Of a stretch of 64,000 nucleotides of DNA, positions 1-10,558 are shown piece after piece. The position numbers were made by a program, and so were the translations under genes. Under the pieces are notes generated by a model. That model worked only from the letters and a program-made list of their open reading frames with translations. It was not told the DNA's origin and ran no database searches. Origin of the DNA: Hyphomonas johnsonii MHS-2 (GTDB taxonomy: Bacteria; Pseudomonadota; Alphaproteobacteria; Caulobacterales; Hyphomonadaceae); contig NZ_ARYK01000009.1 in the NCBI RefSeq assembly GCF_000685275.1, positions 61,530 to 125,529 on the forward strand. The letters are read 5' to 3'. Position 1 is the stretch's first letter; each line of letters opens with the position of its first letter.

Positions 1-352
1 TTGGCAGTTCGCGCTTGTCATAGCGGCCGGCGATCTGCCCGTCCTGCAACAGGACGCAGGCATTGTGCAGCTTGCCGTCAGCGGCCCAGGGTGACCCGAT
101 CAGCACGGCCGGCCCGCCCGCCGTCTCTTCGCCCAGCAATTCCACTGCCGCCATGGACAGTTCAACCGCCGAGGGCTTCAGCACCAGGTCTTCCGCCGGA
201 TAGCCAAGGATGAACAGTTCGCTCAGGACCAGCAGGTCGGCCCCCGCTTCCCGCGCCTCGACATAGGCTTGCCGCGCCAGTGCCAGGTTACCCTTGATGT
301 CGCCAACCACGGGGTTCAGCTGCGCCGCGAGAATTTTCAGGTCTTTGCTCAT
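1..352 (-). CDS. nadE: NAD+ synthase, glutamine-hydrolysing, N-terminal part (truncated by window)
   Basis: Only the first 117 codons are present, reading leftwards from an ATG at 352. The product begins MSKDLKILAAQLNPVVGDIK and continues with a nitrilase-fold segment (LLVLSELFILGYPAEDL) that carries the glutamate of the Glu-Lys-Cys amidase triad. Two-domain NAD synthetases use this N-terminal domain to release ammonia from glutamine for amidation of deamido-NAD by the C-terminal synthetase. The synthetase domain lies outside the window, so the call rests on the nitrilase half alone. Another carbon-nitrogen hydrolase is possible, but the LNPVVGDI and GYPAEDL combination is typical of NadE. 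It is divergent from the downstream carboxypeptidase. Confidence 0.8.
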   Translation of the reverse strand, partial: MSKDLKILAAQLNPVVGDIKGNLALARQAYVEAREAGADLLVLSELFILGYPAEDLVLKPSAVELSMAAVELLGEETAGGPAVLIGSPWAADGKLHNACVLLQDGQIAGRYDKRELP

Positions 353-477
353 ATTGAGCATTTAGGATGGCTCGCCCCTTATGTCATCCGCTTTGAGCCT
401 GCGCCCGCCCTTCCGCATCCCGCAAACGTCGCGCATAGTCCGGGCGGAACAGGCAATTCGGCGCGCGGGTGAGCGGC

Positions 478-1959
478 ATGCAGACCACAATTCGCTTCCT
501 CTTCGTCGGCCTTTGCCTCGTGCTCGCCGCTTGCGTGTCGCCGCTGCAGCGCGATCTCAACCCGCCCGAAATGCAGGGCGTGCGCTGGGGCCTGCTCGTC
601 ACCGACATGGACGGAAACGAACTTGCCGCCATCAACCCGGACCAGCGCTTCCTGCCGGCTTCCAACACCAAACTGTTCACCACCGCGGCCGCCTTCCGCT
701 GGCAGGCAGACCTCGCGGCCATGCAGCCCCGCCTCGCCACCCATGTCACCCTCGAACCTGCCACAGGCGACGCCCCGCCAAGCCTCGTTCTCCACGGCCG
801 CGGCGACCCGCACCTCAGCGACAGCCCCGATTGCGAGACCCGCTGCCTCGCCACGCTCGCAGACGCGGTTGCGGCCACAGGCCTTGCCGCCATCACCCAT
901 GTCATCGGCGACGATACCTGGTTTCCTGACGAGCGCTGGGGCCCCGGCTGGAGCTGGGAAGACCTGCAAAGCGACTTCGGGACCGCCACCTCGGCCCTCA
1001 GTATCAATGCCAATGCGGTCACGCTCACCGTCACGCCTGGCGCGACGATCGGTGCCCCGGCAGACGTCGCCTGGGCGGACGCCGACGCAGCCTACATGAT
1101 CATCAACCAGACCATCACGGCCCCGCTGGAGCCGGCAGGCGGGGATGCAGCGGACGACCCGGAAGACGATTTCGCCATCGTGCATCTTCCCGGCACGGCC
1201 ACTGTGCGTGTCTCGGGCCATGTGCCGCCGGATGCGGGGCCCCGCACCTATCGCCTCGGCCTTGACGACCCCGCCCTTGCCGCCGCGACGCGCTTCAGCG
1301 CCCTGTTGCAGGCGCGCGGCATGCGCGTGGAGGGGGAGGCGCTCGCCCGGCACCGCTCGTCCACCGCCACACCCCCACCAGACGCGGCTCTCACCTCACT
1401 CGCCCCCGAAACCCTGCCGCTTGCCGCGCTGCCGCCGCTCTCCCTTGCCGATGCACTGACCGAAATCTCGAAGGACAGCCAGAATCTCTATGCCGAAATC
1501 CTGCTGCGTCACCTTGGGCGTATCAGCGAGGACGGGACGGCCAAGGCCGGGCTCGCCCGCGTCGAGGTGCTGCTGGCCGAGGCAGGCGCTGCCCCGAACG
1601 GGTACGATTTCTTCGACGGGTCCGGCCTGTCAGTCTACAACCGCGTCAGCCCGCGGACGATCGTTGCGCTGCTGCGCCATGCCGCCACGCAGGACTGGGG
1701 CGCGGCGTGGCGCGAGACCTTGCCCATTGGCGGCGTCGACGGTTCGCTGCGTCACCGCTTCCGGGGCACGCTCCTCGAAGGGAAGATTGTCGCCAAGACC
1801 GGCACCCTCAAGGGCACCAACGCCCTCTCCGGCTACATGACCGCAGCCAGCGGCCAGACCCTGGTCTTCTCGATCATCGCCAACGACCGGCCACTGGCGG
1901 TGCCGTCAGCCGTACTGGTCATGGATGCCGCGCTCGTGAGGATCGCGGAGAGGAACTGA
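478..1959 (+). CDS. dacB: D-alanyl-D-alanine carboxypeptidase/endopeptidase, PBP4 type (peptidase S13), lipoprotein
   Basis: The 493-residue product is a class C low-molecular-weight penicillin-binding protein that trims or cuts peptidoglycan cross-links in the periplasm. All three active-site motifs are visible: SNTK at residues 62-65, SQN near 333-335 and KTG near 440-442. The N-terminus is a hydrophobic signal ending in a lipobox (VLAAC), so the protein should be lipid-anchored, which is less usual for PBP4. The ATG at 478 is preferred over the in-frame GTG at 469 because a GGGTGA ribosome site lies just ahead of it. Length fits the family. It is transcribed away from nadE. Confidence 0.9.
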   Translation: MQTTIRFLFVGLCLVLAACVSPLQRDLNPPEMQGVRWGLLVTDMDGNELAAINPDQRFLPASNTKLFTTAAAFRWQADLAAMQPRLATHVTLEPATGDAPPSLVLHGRGDPHLSDSPDCETRCLATLADAVAATGLAAITHVIGDDTWFPDERWGPGWSWEDLQSDFGTATSALSINANAVTLTVTPGATIGAPADVAWADADAAYMIINQTITAPLEPAGGDAADDPEDDFAIVHLPGTATVRVSGHVPPDAGPRTYRLGLDDPALAAATRFSALLQARGMRVEGEALARHRSSTATPPPDAALTSLAPETLPLAALPPLSLADALTEISKDSQNLYAEILLRHLGRISEDGTAKAGLARVEVLLAEAGAAPNGYDFFDGSGLSVYNRVSPRTIVALLRHAATQDWGAAWRETLPIGGVDGSLRHRFRGTLLEGKIVAKTGTLKGTNALSGYMTAASGQTLVFSIIANDRPLAVPSAVLVMDAALVRIAERN

Positions 1960-2005
1960 ACGTCTTCCCCACTCGCCTGGGAAGGGGGCGACAGGTCCGG
2001 ACATG

Positions 2006-2034
2006 AAAAAGCCGGCGGATATCCGCCGGCCTTT
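2006..2034 (-). terminator. Intrinsic terminator for the peroxiredoxin gene
   Basis: A perfect ten-base inverted repeat (GCCGGCGGAT/ATCCGCCGGC, 2011-2030) lies between two convergent genes. Read on the minus strand it is followed by five T residues (AAAAA at 2006-2010 on the plus strand). On the plus strand it is followed only by CTTTG. It therefore best terminates the peroxiredoxin transcript, with possible weaker action for dacB. Confidence 0.8.
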
Positions 2035-2054
2035 GCATGTCTGGCTGGTCAGCC

Positions 2055-2708
2055 TCAGCTGGGCAGCTTGGCCTTGCGCAGGTAGGGCAGGACCGCATTG
2101 AACTTGCCGAACTTGGCCGCCGCGTCGGCGTCGTTGAGGCTCGGCGGAATGATCACGTCTTCGCCGACATTCCAGTTGGCCGGGGTGGCAACCGAATATT
2201 TTGCCGCCGTCTGCAATCCGTCGAGGGCCCGCACGACTTCAGCAAAGTTGCGGCCGACATTCATCGGGTAGGTCATCGACAGCTTCAGCTTCTTGTCCGG
2301 CCCGATGATGAAAACGACGCGCACGGTCTGGCTGTTCGCCGCCGTGGCATTGTCCGGCAGGTAGGCTTCAGCGGGCAGCATGTCGAGCGCCTTGGAAACT
2401 TCCAGGCCACGGTCAGCAATGATCGGGAATCCGGCCTTGGCCCCGGCGACCTTCTCGATGTCGCCCTTCCACTTCTTGTGCTCCTCAACGCCGTCGACGG
2501 AAATGCCGATCACCTTGGTGTTGCGCTTGGCCCATTCGTCGGCAAGTTGTGCGACAGCGCCGAATTCGGTGGTGCAGACAGGGGTGAAGTCCTTGGGGTG
2601 TGAAAACAGGATGGCCCAGTGGTCGCCAATGAAATCATGCAGCGCAAACGCGCCCTGGTCGGTCTCGACGGTGAGATTTGGAATGGTGTCGTTGAGGCGA
2701 AGTGCCAT
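2055..2708 (-). CDS. Peroxiredoxin, 1-Cys (Prx6-like)
   Basis: The 217-residue thioredoxin-fold peroxidase reduces hydrogen peroxide and organic hydroperoxides in the cytoplasm. The peroxidatic cysteine is Cys45 in FTPVCTTEFG, and no other cysteine occurs in the protein, so it must be recycled by an external thiol. That is the 1-Cys Prx6 arrangement. The long C-terminal dimerisation segment after residue 160 (NWNVGEDVIIPPS) also matches Prx6. An AAGGGA ribosome site sits about ten bases before the ATG. A TTGACG hexamer on the minus strand about 70 bases upstream is a candidate -35, without a convincing -10. The gene ends at the terminator at 2006-2034. Confidence 0.92.
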   Translation of the reverse strand: MALRLNDTIPNLTVETDQGAFALHDFIGDHWAILFSHPKDFTPVCTTEFGAVAQLADEWAKRNTKVIGISVDGVEEHKKWKGDIEKVAGAKAGFPIIADRGLEVSKALDMLPAEAYLPDNATAANSQTVRVVFIIGPDKKLKLSMTYPMNVGRNFAEVVRALDGLQTAAKYSVATPANWNVGEDVIIPPSLNDADAAAKFGKFNAVLPYLRKAKLPS

Positions 2709-2924
2709 GGAATATTCCCTTCTTCAATTGATTGATCACCCGGTCGCTCCCTCTATTTAGGAACACCTCCGTCAAGTTGAAGTGCAGCAGACGGCGCGCG
2801 AGAGAGCAAATAGTCGCAGGCGCAAAGCATGCCATCCCGCACATCCTCCATGCAAGGGCGCGCGCGGTGAGCCATCATGTGGTGGCAGGTCTTTGGATCC
2901 GGCTTCCGCCGGGGACGCCGGCAA

Positions 2925-4928
2925 TCAGATATCCAGGTCGTCCACGAAGGCGGCATTGTCCTGGATGAAGCGGAAGCGGAGTTCCGCCTTCTTGCCCATC
3001 AACGTGTTGATGAGGTCACCCGGCTTCAACTCCGTCAGTTCGTCGAGCGAATCCGGCAGCGTGATGCGGGCCAGCGTCCGGGTCGCCGGGTTCATCGTGG
3101 TCTCTTTCAGCTGCGCCGGGTTCATTTCGCCGAGGCCCTTGAAGCGCGTCATGTCGACCTTCTGGTTCGGTTTGAAATGCTTGGCCAGGACTTCCTGGCG
3201 CTGGGCCTCGTCCATGGCATACGCAATCGTGCCCTTGTTCGACAGGCGGAACAGCGGCGGCATTGCCATGAAGAGGCGCCCGCTCTCGATCAGGCCGGGC
3301 GTCAAGCGGTAGAAGAACGTGATCAGCAGTGCCGCGATATGCGCGCCGTCGACATCGGCATCGGTCATGATGATGATCCGCTCGTAGCGCAGTTCATCAA
3401 GATCGAACTTGCGGCCAAGCTGGGTGCCAAGCGCGAGGGCCAGGTCGTTGAGTTCCTGGTTGCCGGCCAGCTTGTCGGCAGAGGCGCTCTCCACGTTCAG
3501 GATCTTGCCGCGCAGGGGCAGGATGGCCTGGGTTTTCCGGTCGCGCGCCTGCTTGGCGCTGCCGCCGGCGGAATCGCCTTCGACGAGGAACAGCTCGGTG
3601 CCTTCAGGGCCCTTCGACGAGCAGTCGGCCAGCTTGCCTGGCAGGCGAAGCTTCTTGGTTGCCGACTTGCGGCTGATGTCTTTCTGCTTGCGGCGGTTGG
3701 CGCGCTCCTCGGCGCGGTCGATCGCCCAGGTCAGCAGCTTGTCGGATTCCTTGGGGCTGCCGGCCAGCCAGTGGTCAAACCGGTCGCGCACGGCGTTTTC
3801 CACAAGGCGGAAGGCTGCCGTGGTCGACAGCTTGTCCTTGGTCTGGCCAACGAATTCCGGATTGCCGATGAACACCGACAGAAGCAGGCCCGAATGGCCC
3901 ATGATGTCTTCGGCGGTGATGTCGGCGCCCTTCTTCTGGCCGGTCAGGTCGGCGAAGTTGCGCAGGCCCTTGGTGATGGCCGACCGGAACCCGGCTTCGT
4001 GCGTGCCGCCTTCGGGCGTCGGGATCGTATTACAGTAGGAGCGTGCAAAGCCGTCCGCTTCGCCGAATCCGGCGCGGGTCCAGGCAATCGCCCATTCGAC
4101 CTTGCCTTCTTTCCCGAGGTCCACGAGGCCCGTGAACGGCGTCTCGGTGATCGTGGCCTTGTCATCGAACACTTCGCCCAGCTGGTCGGCAAGGCCGTTC
4201 GGGTAGGACAGGACTGCCTCGGCTGGAACTTTCGAATCTTCCGGCAACAGCGCCGGATCGCAATTCCAGCGTACTTCGACACCGCGATAGAGGTAGGCTT
4301 TCGAGCGCGCCATCTGGAACAGGCGGGCAGGGCGGAAGCGCAACTTCTCGCCGAATATCTGGAAGTCGGGCTTGAATTTCACGCTCGTGCCGCGCCGGTT
4401 CGGTGCCGCGCCGACCTTTTCGAGCTTTCCCAGCGGCAATCCGCGGGCAAAGCGTTGGCGGTAGAGCACCTTGTCGCGAGCGACCTCGACCTCGACCAGT
4501 TCCGACAGCGCGTTGACGACGGAAATACCCACGCCGTGAAGGCCGCCAGCCGTCGCATAGGCCTTGTCGGTGAACTTGCCGCCGGAATGGAGCGTCGTCA
4601 TGATCACTTCAAGCGCCGATTTCTTGGGGAATCTCGGGTGGGGATCGACCGGGATGCCCCGGCCATTGTCCGTCACGGTCAGGAAGCCGTCGGTATCCAG
4701 CTTGATCTCGATCCGCGTCGCATGGCCTGCAACGGCCTCGTCCATCGAATTGTCCAGTACCTCGGCGAACAGGTGGTGATAGGCGCGCTCATCTGTGCCA
4801 CCGATATACATGCCCGGCCGTTTGCGAACGGGTTCGAGTCCTTCGAGGACTTCAATATCCTTTGCAGAATAGCCGGAAGAATCTGGTACCATGGTGTCGA
4901 ACAGCTTTGCTTGATTGGCGGCGGCCAT
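2925..4928 (-). CDS. parE: DNA topoisomerase IV subunit B
   Basis: The 667-residue ATPase subunit of topoisomerase IV works with ParC to decatenate daughter chromosomes. The GHKL ATPase signatures are DNSMDEA at 59-65 and DNGRGIP at 87-93. The TOPRIM domain has LFLVEGDSAGG near 446-456, followed by the ILPLRGKILNVE block, and a DADVDGAHI metal-binding motif. Length and the absence of the GyrB insert favour ParE over GyrB. The ATG at 4928 has GGAGA seven bases upstream. It is divergent from the flavin oxidoreductase gene with only 53 bases between start codons. An ATATTTGG octamer occurs at each end of that gap (4927-4934 and 4966-4973). Confidence 0.95.
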   Translation of the reverse strand: MAAANQAKLFDTMVPDSSGYSAKDIEVLEGLEPVRKRPGMYIGGTDERAYHHLFAEVLDNSMDEAVAGHATRIEIKLDTDGFLTVTDNGRGIPVDPHPRFPKKSALEVIMTTLHSGGKFTDKAYATAGGLHGVGISVVNALSELVEVEVARDKVLYRQRFARGLPLGKLEKVGAAPNRRGTSVKFKPDFQIFGEKLRFRPARLFQMARSKAYLYRGVEVRWNCDPALLPEDSKVPAEAVLSYPNGLADQLGEVFDDKATITETPFTGLVDLGKEGKVEWAIAWTRAGFGEADGFARSYCNTIPTPEGGTHEAGFRSAITKGLRNFADLTGQKKGADITAEDIMGHSGLLLSVFIGNPEFVGQTKDKLSTTAAFRLVENAVRDRFDHWLAGSPKESDKLLTWAIDRAEERANRRKQKDISRKSATKKLRLPGKLADCSSKGPEGTELFLVEGDSAGGSAKQARDRKTQAILPLRGKILNVESASADKLAGNQELNDLALALGTQLGRKFDLDELRYERIIIMTDADVDGAHIAALLITFFYRLTPGLIESGRLFMAMPPLFRLSNKGTIAYAMDEAQRQEVLAKHFKPNQKVDMTRFKGLGEMNPAQLKETTMNPATRTLARITLPDSLDELTELKPGDLINTLMGKKAELRFRFIQDNAAFVDDLDI

Positions 4929-4981
4929 ATTTGGTCTCCATTAGAGGGCGCGCGACTCAGTGTCGATATTTGGAGAACATA

Positions 4982-6283
4982 ATGCCTGCCACGATTAACA
5001 CCCCTTTAACCCTGCCGAGCGCGCTGACGTTCCCGAACCGGTTGGTGAAGGCCGCCATGACAGAGGGACTCGCCGATGCGCGCAACCGTGTCACTGAAGC
5101 GCATCTGACACTTTATCGCCGCTGGGCCGAAGGCGGGGCAGGTGGCCTGATCACCGGAAACGTCCAGATCGACCGCCATCACCTGGAGCGTGTCGGCAAC
5201 GTCGTGATCGATGCCAGCACCGGCGACGACGAGCTGGATGGCCTGTCCCGCTGGGCCGAGGCAGCGAAGTCCAGAGGTGCCGCTTTCATCATGCAGGTCA
5301 GCCATGCCGGGCGCCAGACCCCCAAACTGGTCAACCCGCGCCCGGCAGCGCCCAGCCCGGTTGCACTCGGCCTGCCCGGGGGCCAGTTCGGCGAACCGCG
5401 CGCCATGACCCGTGACGAGATCCGCAATGTTGTGGAGGGGTTCGGGCGGGCGACGACGCTGGCCAAACGCGCCGGGTTTGACGGTGTCCAGGTCCATGCG
5501 GCCCACGGCTACCTGCTCAGTTCCTTTCTCTCGCCGCTCGCCAACCGCCGTGAGGACGACTGGGGTGGCCCGCTCGAAAACAGGGCCCGCCTGCTGGTGG
5601 ACTGTGTCCGTGAAGCCAAGGTGCAGGGCGGGCCGGGTTTTTCGATATCGGTGAAGCTGAACTCCGCCGATTTCCAGAAAGGCGGATTCAGTCATGAAGA
5701 CTGTCTCGCCGTGATCGACATCCTCAATGGATTAGGCGTTGATTTCGTGGAGATTTCCGGCGGCAACTATGAACAGCCCAGGATGATGGACATGGAAGGG
5801 CTCGAACCGTCATTCGAGGCCCCCGGGCGCGCTTCAACCCGTGAACGGGAGGCTTACTTCCTCTCCTATGCAAAATCGGTCCAGGCCCGCGCCAGCATGC
5901 CCCTGATGGTCACAGGTGGATTTCGGACGCTCAAGGGCATGAACGCTGCGCTCGACGCCGGCGAAGCGGACCTTATCGGCATGGGTCGTCCACTTTGCGT
6001 CGATACGGCCACCCCGGCCAGGCTGCTGGCGGGTGAAATCGAGACCGCCGATCGCTGGGAAGCGCAGCTGCGCATAGGGCCGGGACTGTTCGGCCCGAAC
6101 TCTCCGATCAAGCTGATAAAGGCGCTTAACGGTTTTGGAGCGCAAGGCTGGTATTATGAACAGCTACGCATGCTGGCGGCTGGAAAGGCGCCGAACCCCA
6201 AACTAGGCGTCCTGAAGGCGTTTATCACCCATCAGAAGCGGGAAACGGACACTGCCAAGGCATGGCGCGCCGCGATGCCCTGA
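4982..6283 (+). CDS. NADH:flavin oxidoreductase, Old Yellow Enzyme family
   Basis: The 433-residue FMN-dependent TIM-barrel enzyme belongs to the OYE/2,4-dienoyl-CoA reductase-like group that reduces activated C=C bonds. Family marks include the N-terminal FPNRLVKAAM block, the HAAHGYLLSSFLSP active-site block with substrate-binding histidines, NRREDDWGG, and a C-terminal GGFRT...DLIGMGRPL phosphate-binding region. There is no C-terminal iron-sulphur/FAD extension, so it is the short single-domain form. The ATG at 4982 is chosen because GGAGA lies six bases ahead, although the frame is open further upstream into parE. The substrate cannot be read from sequence. Confidence 0.9.
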   Translation: MPATINTPLTLPSALTFPNRLVKAAMTEGLADARNRVTEAHLTLYRRWAEGGAGGLITGNVQIDRHHLERVGNVVIDASTGDDELDGLSRWAEAAKSRGAAFIMQVSHAGRQTPKLVNPRPAAPSPVALGLPGGQFGEPRAMTRDEIRNVVEGFGRATTLAKRAGFDGVQVHAAHGYLLSSFLSPLANRREDDWGGPLENRARLLVDCVREAKVQGGPGFSISVKLNSADFQKGGFSHEDCLAVIDILNGLGVDFVEISGGNYEQPRMMDMEGLEPSFEAPGRASTREREAYFLSYAKSVQARASMPLMVTGGFRTLKGMNAALDAGEADLIGMGRPLCVDTATPARLLAGEIETADRWEAQLRIGPGLFGPNSPIKLIKALNGFGAQGWYYEQLRMLAAGKAPNPKLGVLKAFITHQKRETDTAKAWRAAMP

Positions 6284-6448
6284 TTTCAGGCGGATTTCCA
6301 ATTCCCCAGAATCTTGCGCATTCTTCGGGTTGAAGCACTCGGCCTGACGATCCACATCTTAGGCAATCGCCCGACTCTCGTCATGATTGACGTGCAGGGT
6401 AAAAAGGGTCGCCGCCGTGCGGGGCCCGTATTCCAAGGAGGCATTAAA

Positions 6449-8866
6449 ATGCCAAGAACCAAGAACCTTCCGGTGTTGCCGCTGCGGGACATCGTTGTGT
6501 TTCCGGACATGGTTGCTCCGCTCTTCGTGGGCCGCGACAAGTCCGTCCGTGCTCTTGAGATGATCGACGAGGGCGACAATGAAATCATGCTGGTGGCCCA
6601 GCGAGACGCTGCGATCGACGATCCAGGCGCTGACGACGTGCACGAGATCGGCACCGTTGCCACCATTCTCCAGCTTCTGAAGCTGCCCGACGGTACGGTG
6701 AAAGTGCTTGTCGAGGGCCAGACCCGTGCCCGCCTCAAGACTCTCCATGACCGCGGCGACTATTTCGAAGCCGATATCGAAACCATCCCCGAAGCCGAAC
6801 ATGACGGCGGCGATGTGCAGGCGCTCATGCGTGCCGTGCAGGAGCAGTTCGAGAATTATGTGAAGCTGAACCGCAAGATTCCGCCGGAATCCGTGTCCAC
6901 GATCGGCCAGCTGGCCGAGCCGGGCAAACTGGCTGATGCGGTCGCTTCGCAGCTTTCGGTGAAGATTTCCGACAAGCAGGAACTGCTCGAACTTTCCGAC
7001 ATCAAGGACCGCCTCGAAAAGGTGTTTGCCCTGATGGAAGGCGAAATGGGCATGCTGCAGATGGAGCGGAAGATCAAGAACCGCGTCAAACGGCAGATGG
7101 AGAAGACCCAGCGCGAGTATTATCTCAACGAACAGATGAAGGCGATCCAGCGCGAGCTGGGCGAACAGGGCGGCGACGGCGGCGAACGCGACGAAGTGGC
7201 CGAACTGGAACAGAAAATCGCCGACACGCCGTTCAGCGAGGAAGCCCGCACAAAGGCCGAAGCCGAAGTCAAGAAACTGCGCCAGATGTCGCCGATGTCG
7301 GCGGAATCCACGGTTGTGCGCAATTACCTCGATTGGCTCCTCGCGCTGCCCTGGGGCAAGCGCAAGGACATCCAGACGGACCTTGCGAAAGCCGAGAAGC
7401 AGCTCGATGACGACCATTACGGCCTCGAAAAGGTCAAGGAACGGATCCTTGAATACCTTGCCGTGCAGAAACGCACCGGCAAGCTGAAAGGCCCGATCCT
7501 CTGCCTCGTCGGCCCTCCGGGCGTCGGCAAGACCTCACTCGGCAAGTCCATCGCCGAAGCCACGGGACGCGACTTCGTTCGCGTGTCGCTGGGCGGCGTG
7601 CGCGACGAATCCGAGATCCGCGGTCACCGGCGCACCTATATCGGCTCGATGCCGGGCCGGATCGTGCAGTCGCTGAAGAAGGCCAAGACGGGCAACCCGC
7701 TCTTCCTTCTGGACGAGATCGACAAGATGGGCATGGACCATCGCGGCGATCCTGCCTCGGCCCTGCTCGAAGTGCTCGATCCGGAACAGAACTCGACCTT
7801 CAATGACCACTATCTTGAAGTCGACTATGACCTCTCGGACGTGATGTTCGTCACCACGGCGAACTCGCTCAACATGCCCCAGCCCTTGCTGGACCGCATG
7901 GAGATCATCCGGATCGCCGGTTATACCGAGGACGAAAAGGTCGAGATCACCAAGCGCCACCTGATCCCTCAGGTGCGTGAGGATCATGGCCTGAAAGCCG
8001 ACGAATGGATCGTCACTGACGAAGCCGTTCGCGACCTTGCGCGGTACTACACCCGCGAGGCCGGCGTCCGGTCGCTCAAGCGCGAGATTGCGCGGCTCGC
8101 CCGCAAGGTCGTGCGCAAGCTGGCCACGGATGAAACGCTGACCACGGTGACCATCACCAGCGAGAACCTGCCTGACTATGCCGGCGTGCGTAAATTCCGT
8201 TATGGCCTTGCCGACAAGACGGACCAGGTTGGTGCTGTCACAGGCCTCGCCTGGACGGAATCCGGCGGCGACCTCCTCACCATCGAGGCGGTCAAGATGC
8301 CGGGTCGTGGCAACATGAAGGTCACGGGCAACCTGCGCGACGTGATGAAGGAATCGATCCAGGCGGCCAGTTCGCTGGTCCGGTCGCGGTCTGTCATGCT
8401 CGGCATCAAACCGACCGTGTTCAGCACCAACGACATCCACGTTCACGTGCCCGATGGTGCAACGCCCAAGGACGGGCCGAGCGCTGGTGCCGCGATGACC
8501 ACGGCCATCGTCTCGCTGCTGACCGGTATTCCGGTCAATCGTGACGTGGCGATGACCGGTGAAATCTCGCTGCGCGGACATGTCCTGCCGATTGGTGGCC
8601 TGAAGGAAAAACTCCTGGCGGCCCTGCGCGGCGGCATCAAGACCGTGCTGATCCCGGAAGAGAACGAGAAAGATCTCGAGGAAATTCCGGAAAACGTGAA
8701 GCAGAACCTCCGGATCGTCCCGGTGTCGGACATCAATGAGGTACTGGAGCTGGCACTCAGCCTGCCCCTGAGCCCGATTGTCTGGTCGGAAGCAGACGAG
8801 GCCGCCCTCCAGGCCAGCCTGTCCGGCCAGCCAACATCTGCTTCGGACACTGTGCGCACGCACTAA
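6449..8866 (+). CDS. lon: ATP-dependent Lon protease
   Basis: The 805-residue cytoplasmic AAA+ serine protease degrades misfolded and regulatory proteins. The N-terminal substrate domain begins [20 protein letters not shown]. Walker A is GPPGVGKT near 355-362 and Walker B is FLLDEIDK near 419-426. The protease domain has the Ser-Lys dyad with Ser in GPSAG near 678 and Lys in GLKEKLLA near 721. Start at 6449 is fixed by a strong AAGGAGG eight bases upstream and the usual family length; the frame runs open from 6314. A 165-base leader separates it from the preceding reductase gene, so it probably has its own promoter. An intrinsic terminator follows. Confidence 0.97.
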   Translation: MPRTKNLPVLPLRDIVVFPDMVAPLFVGRDKSVRALEMIDEGDNEIMLVAQRDAAIDDPGADDVHEIGTVATILQLLKLPDGTVKVLVEGQTRARLKTLHDRGDYFEADIETIPEAEHDGGDVQALMRAVQEQFENYVKLNRKIPPESVSTIGQLAEPGKLADAVASQLSVKISDKQELLELSDIKDRLEKVFALMEGEMGMLQMERKIKNRVKRQMEKTQREYYLNEQMKAIQRELGEQGGDGGERDEVAELEQKIADTPFSEEARTKAEAEVKKLRQMSPMSAESTVVRNYLDWLLALPWGKRKDIQTDLAKAEKQLDDDHYGLEKVKERILEYLAVQKRTGKLKGPILCLVGPPGVGKTSLGKSIAEATGRDFVRVSLGGVRDESEIRGHRRTYIGSMPGRIVQSLKKAKTGNPLFLLDEIDKMGMDHRGDPASALLEVLDPEQNSTFNDHYLEVDYDLSDVMFVTTANSLNMPQPLLDRMEIIRIAGYTEDEKVEITKRHLIPQVREDHGLKADEWIVTDEAVRDLARYYTREAGVRSLKREIARLARKVVRKLATDETLTTVTITSENLPDYAGVRKFRYGLADKTDQVGAVTGLAWTESGGDLLTIEAVKMPGRGNMKVTGNLRDVMKESIQAASSLVRSRSVMLGIKPTVFSTNDIHVHVPDGATPKDGPSAGAAMTTAIVSLLTGIPVNRDVAMTGEISLRGHVLPIGGLKEKLLAALRGGIKTVLIPEENEKDLEEIPENVKQNLRIVPVSDINEVLELALSLPLSPIVWSEADEAALQASLSGQPTSASDTVRTH

Positions 8867-8885
8867 CCTGTCCCGCATGAACTGC

Positions 8886-8925
8886 AGACGGCCACCCTAT
8901 TGCAGGGCGGCCGTCTTGCTTTTTG
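8886..8925 (+). terminator. Intrinsic terminator of lon
   Basis: An eight-base stem AGACGGCC/GGCCGTCT (8886-8893 and 8909-8916) encloses a smaller CCCT/AGGG stem. It is followed by TGCTTTTT. It lies 19 bases after the lon stop and just before tRNA-Val. Confidence 0.88.
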
Positions 8926-8954
8926 AATCCAGTCCCGGCATCTAGCGCCTTCAA

Positions 8955-9030
8955 GGGCGGTTAGCTCAGTTGGTAGAGCATCTCGTTTACACCGAGAGGG
9001 TCAGCGGTTCGAGCCCGTTACCGCCCACCA
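8955..9030 (+). tRNA. tRNA-Val (anticodon TAC)
   Basis: A complete 76-base cloverleaf is present. The acceptor GGGCGGT pairs with ACCGCCC. The D-arm contains AGCTCAGTTGGTAGAGC. The anticodon arm TCTCG-TTTACAC-CGAGA gives anticodon TAC, which reads GTA and GTG. The T-loop is GGTTCGAGCCC. The CCA end is encoded (9028-9030). It sits between lon and the dehydrogenase gene and shows no sign of an integrated element. Confidence 0.97.
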
Positions 9031-9142
9031 TTCCCGGCGCATGGCGGCGCCTGTGTCGCGGGCATCTGGCCTGCCTTCCTTTGACAAGAGCGGCATGCGC
9101 GGTGTTGATTGCGCGCCAGCACATGACAATGAGGAATCCGCC

Positions 9143-10447
<1,305 letters not shown>

Positions 10448-10492
10448 TCGGCCGGGCGGGTCTGGGGCCCGCCTCTGCCGCTGCGACAGCTG

Positions 10493-10523
10493 TTGACGGG
10501 CTTCGTCTCCGTGCCAGTATCTT
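10493..10523 (+). promoter_or_regulatory. Candidate sigma-70-type promoter of the monooxygenase gene
   Basis: TTGACG at 10493-10498 and TATCTT at 10518-10523 are separated by 19 bases. They lie about 35 bases ahead of the ATG at 10559. A GC-rich hairpin (GGCGGG/CCCGCC, 10455-10473) without a T-run precedes them after the dehydrogenase stop. The long spacer lowers confidence. Confidence 0.4.
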
Positions 10524-10558
10524 CCCAACGAGAAGAATGATCTGGGGAGAATACGCGC

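Noticed and set aside
2877..4982. A 701-codon open frame on the plus strand across parE.
   Set aside because: It is an antisense shadow. parE on the other strand has unmistakable family motifs, and the shadow product has no recognisable domain.
6325..6360. A TTGAAG...CCACAT pair upstream of lon resembling a heat-shock sigma-32 promoter.
   Set aside because: The spacing and the -10 match are poor, so it was not listed as a promoter.
8955..9030. tRNA-Val as an integration site for a mobile element.
   Set aside because: No integrase gene and no repeat of the tRNA 3' end nearby; flanking genes are housekeeping.
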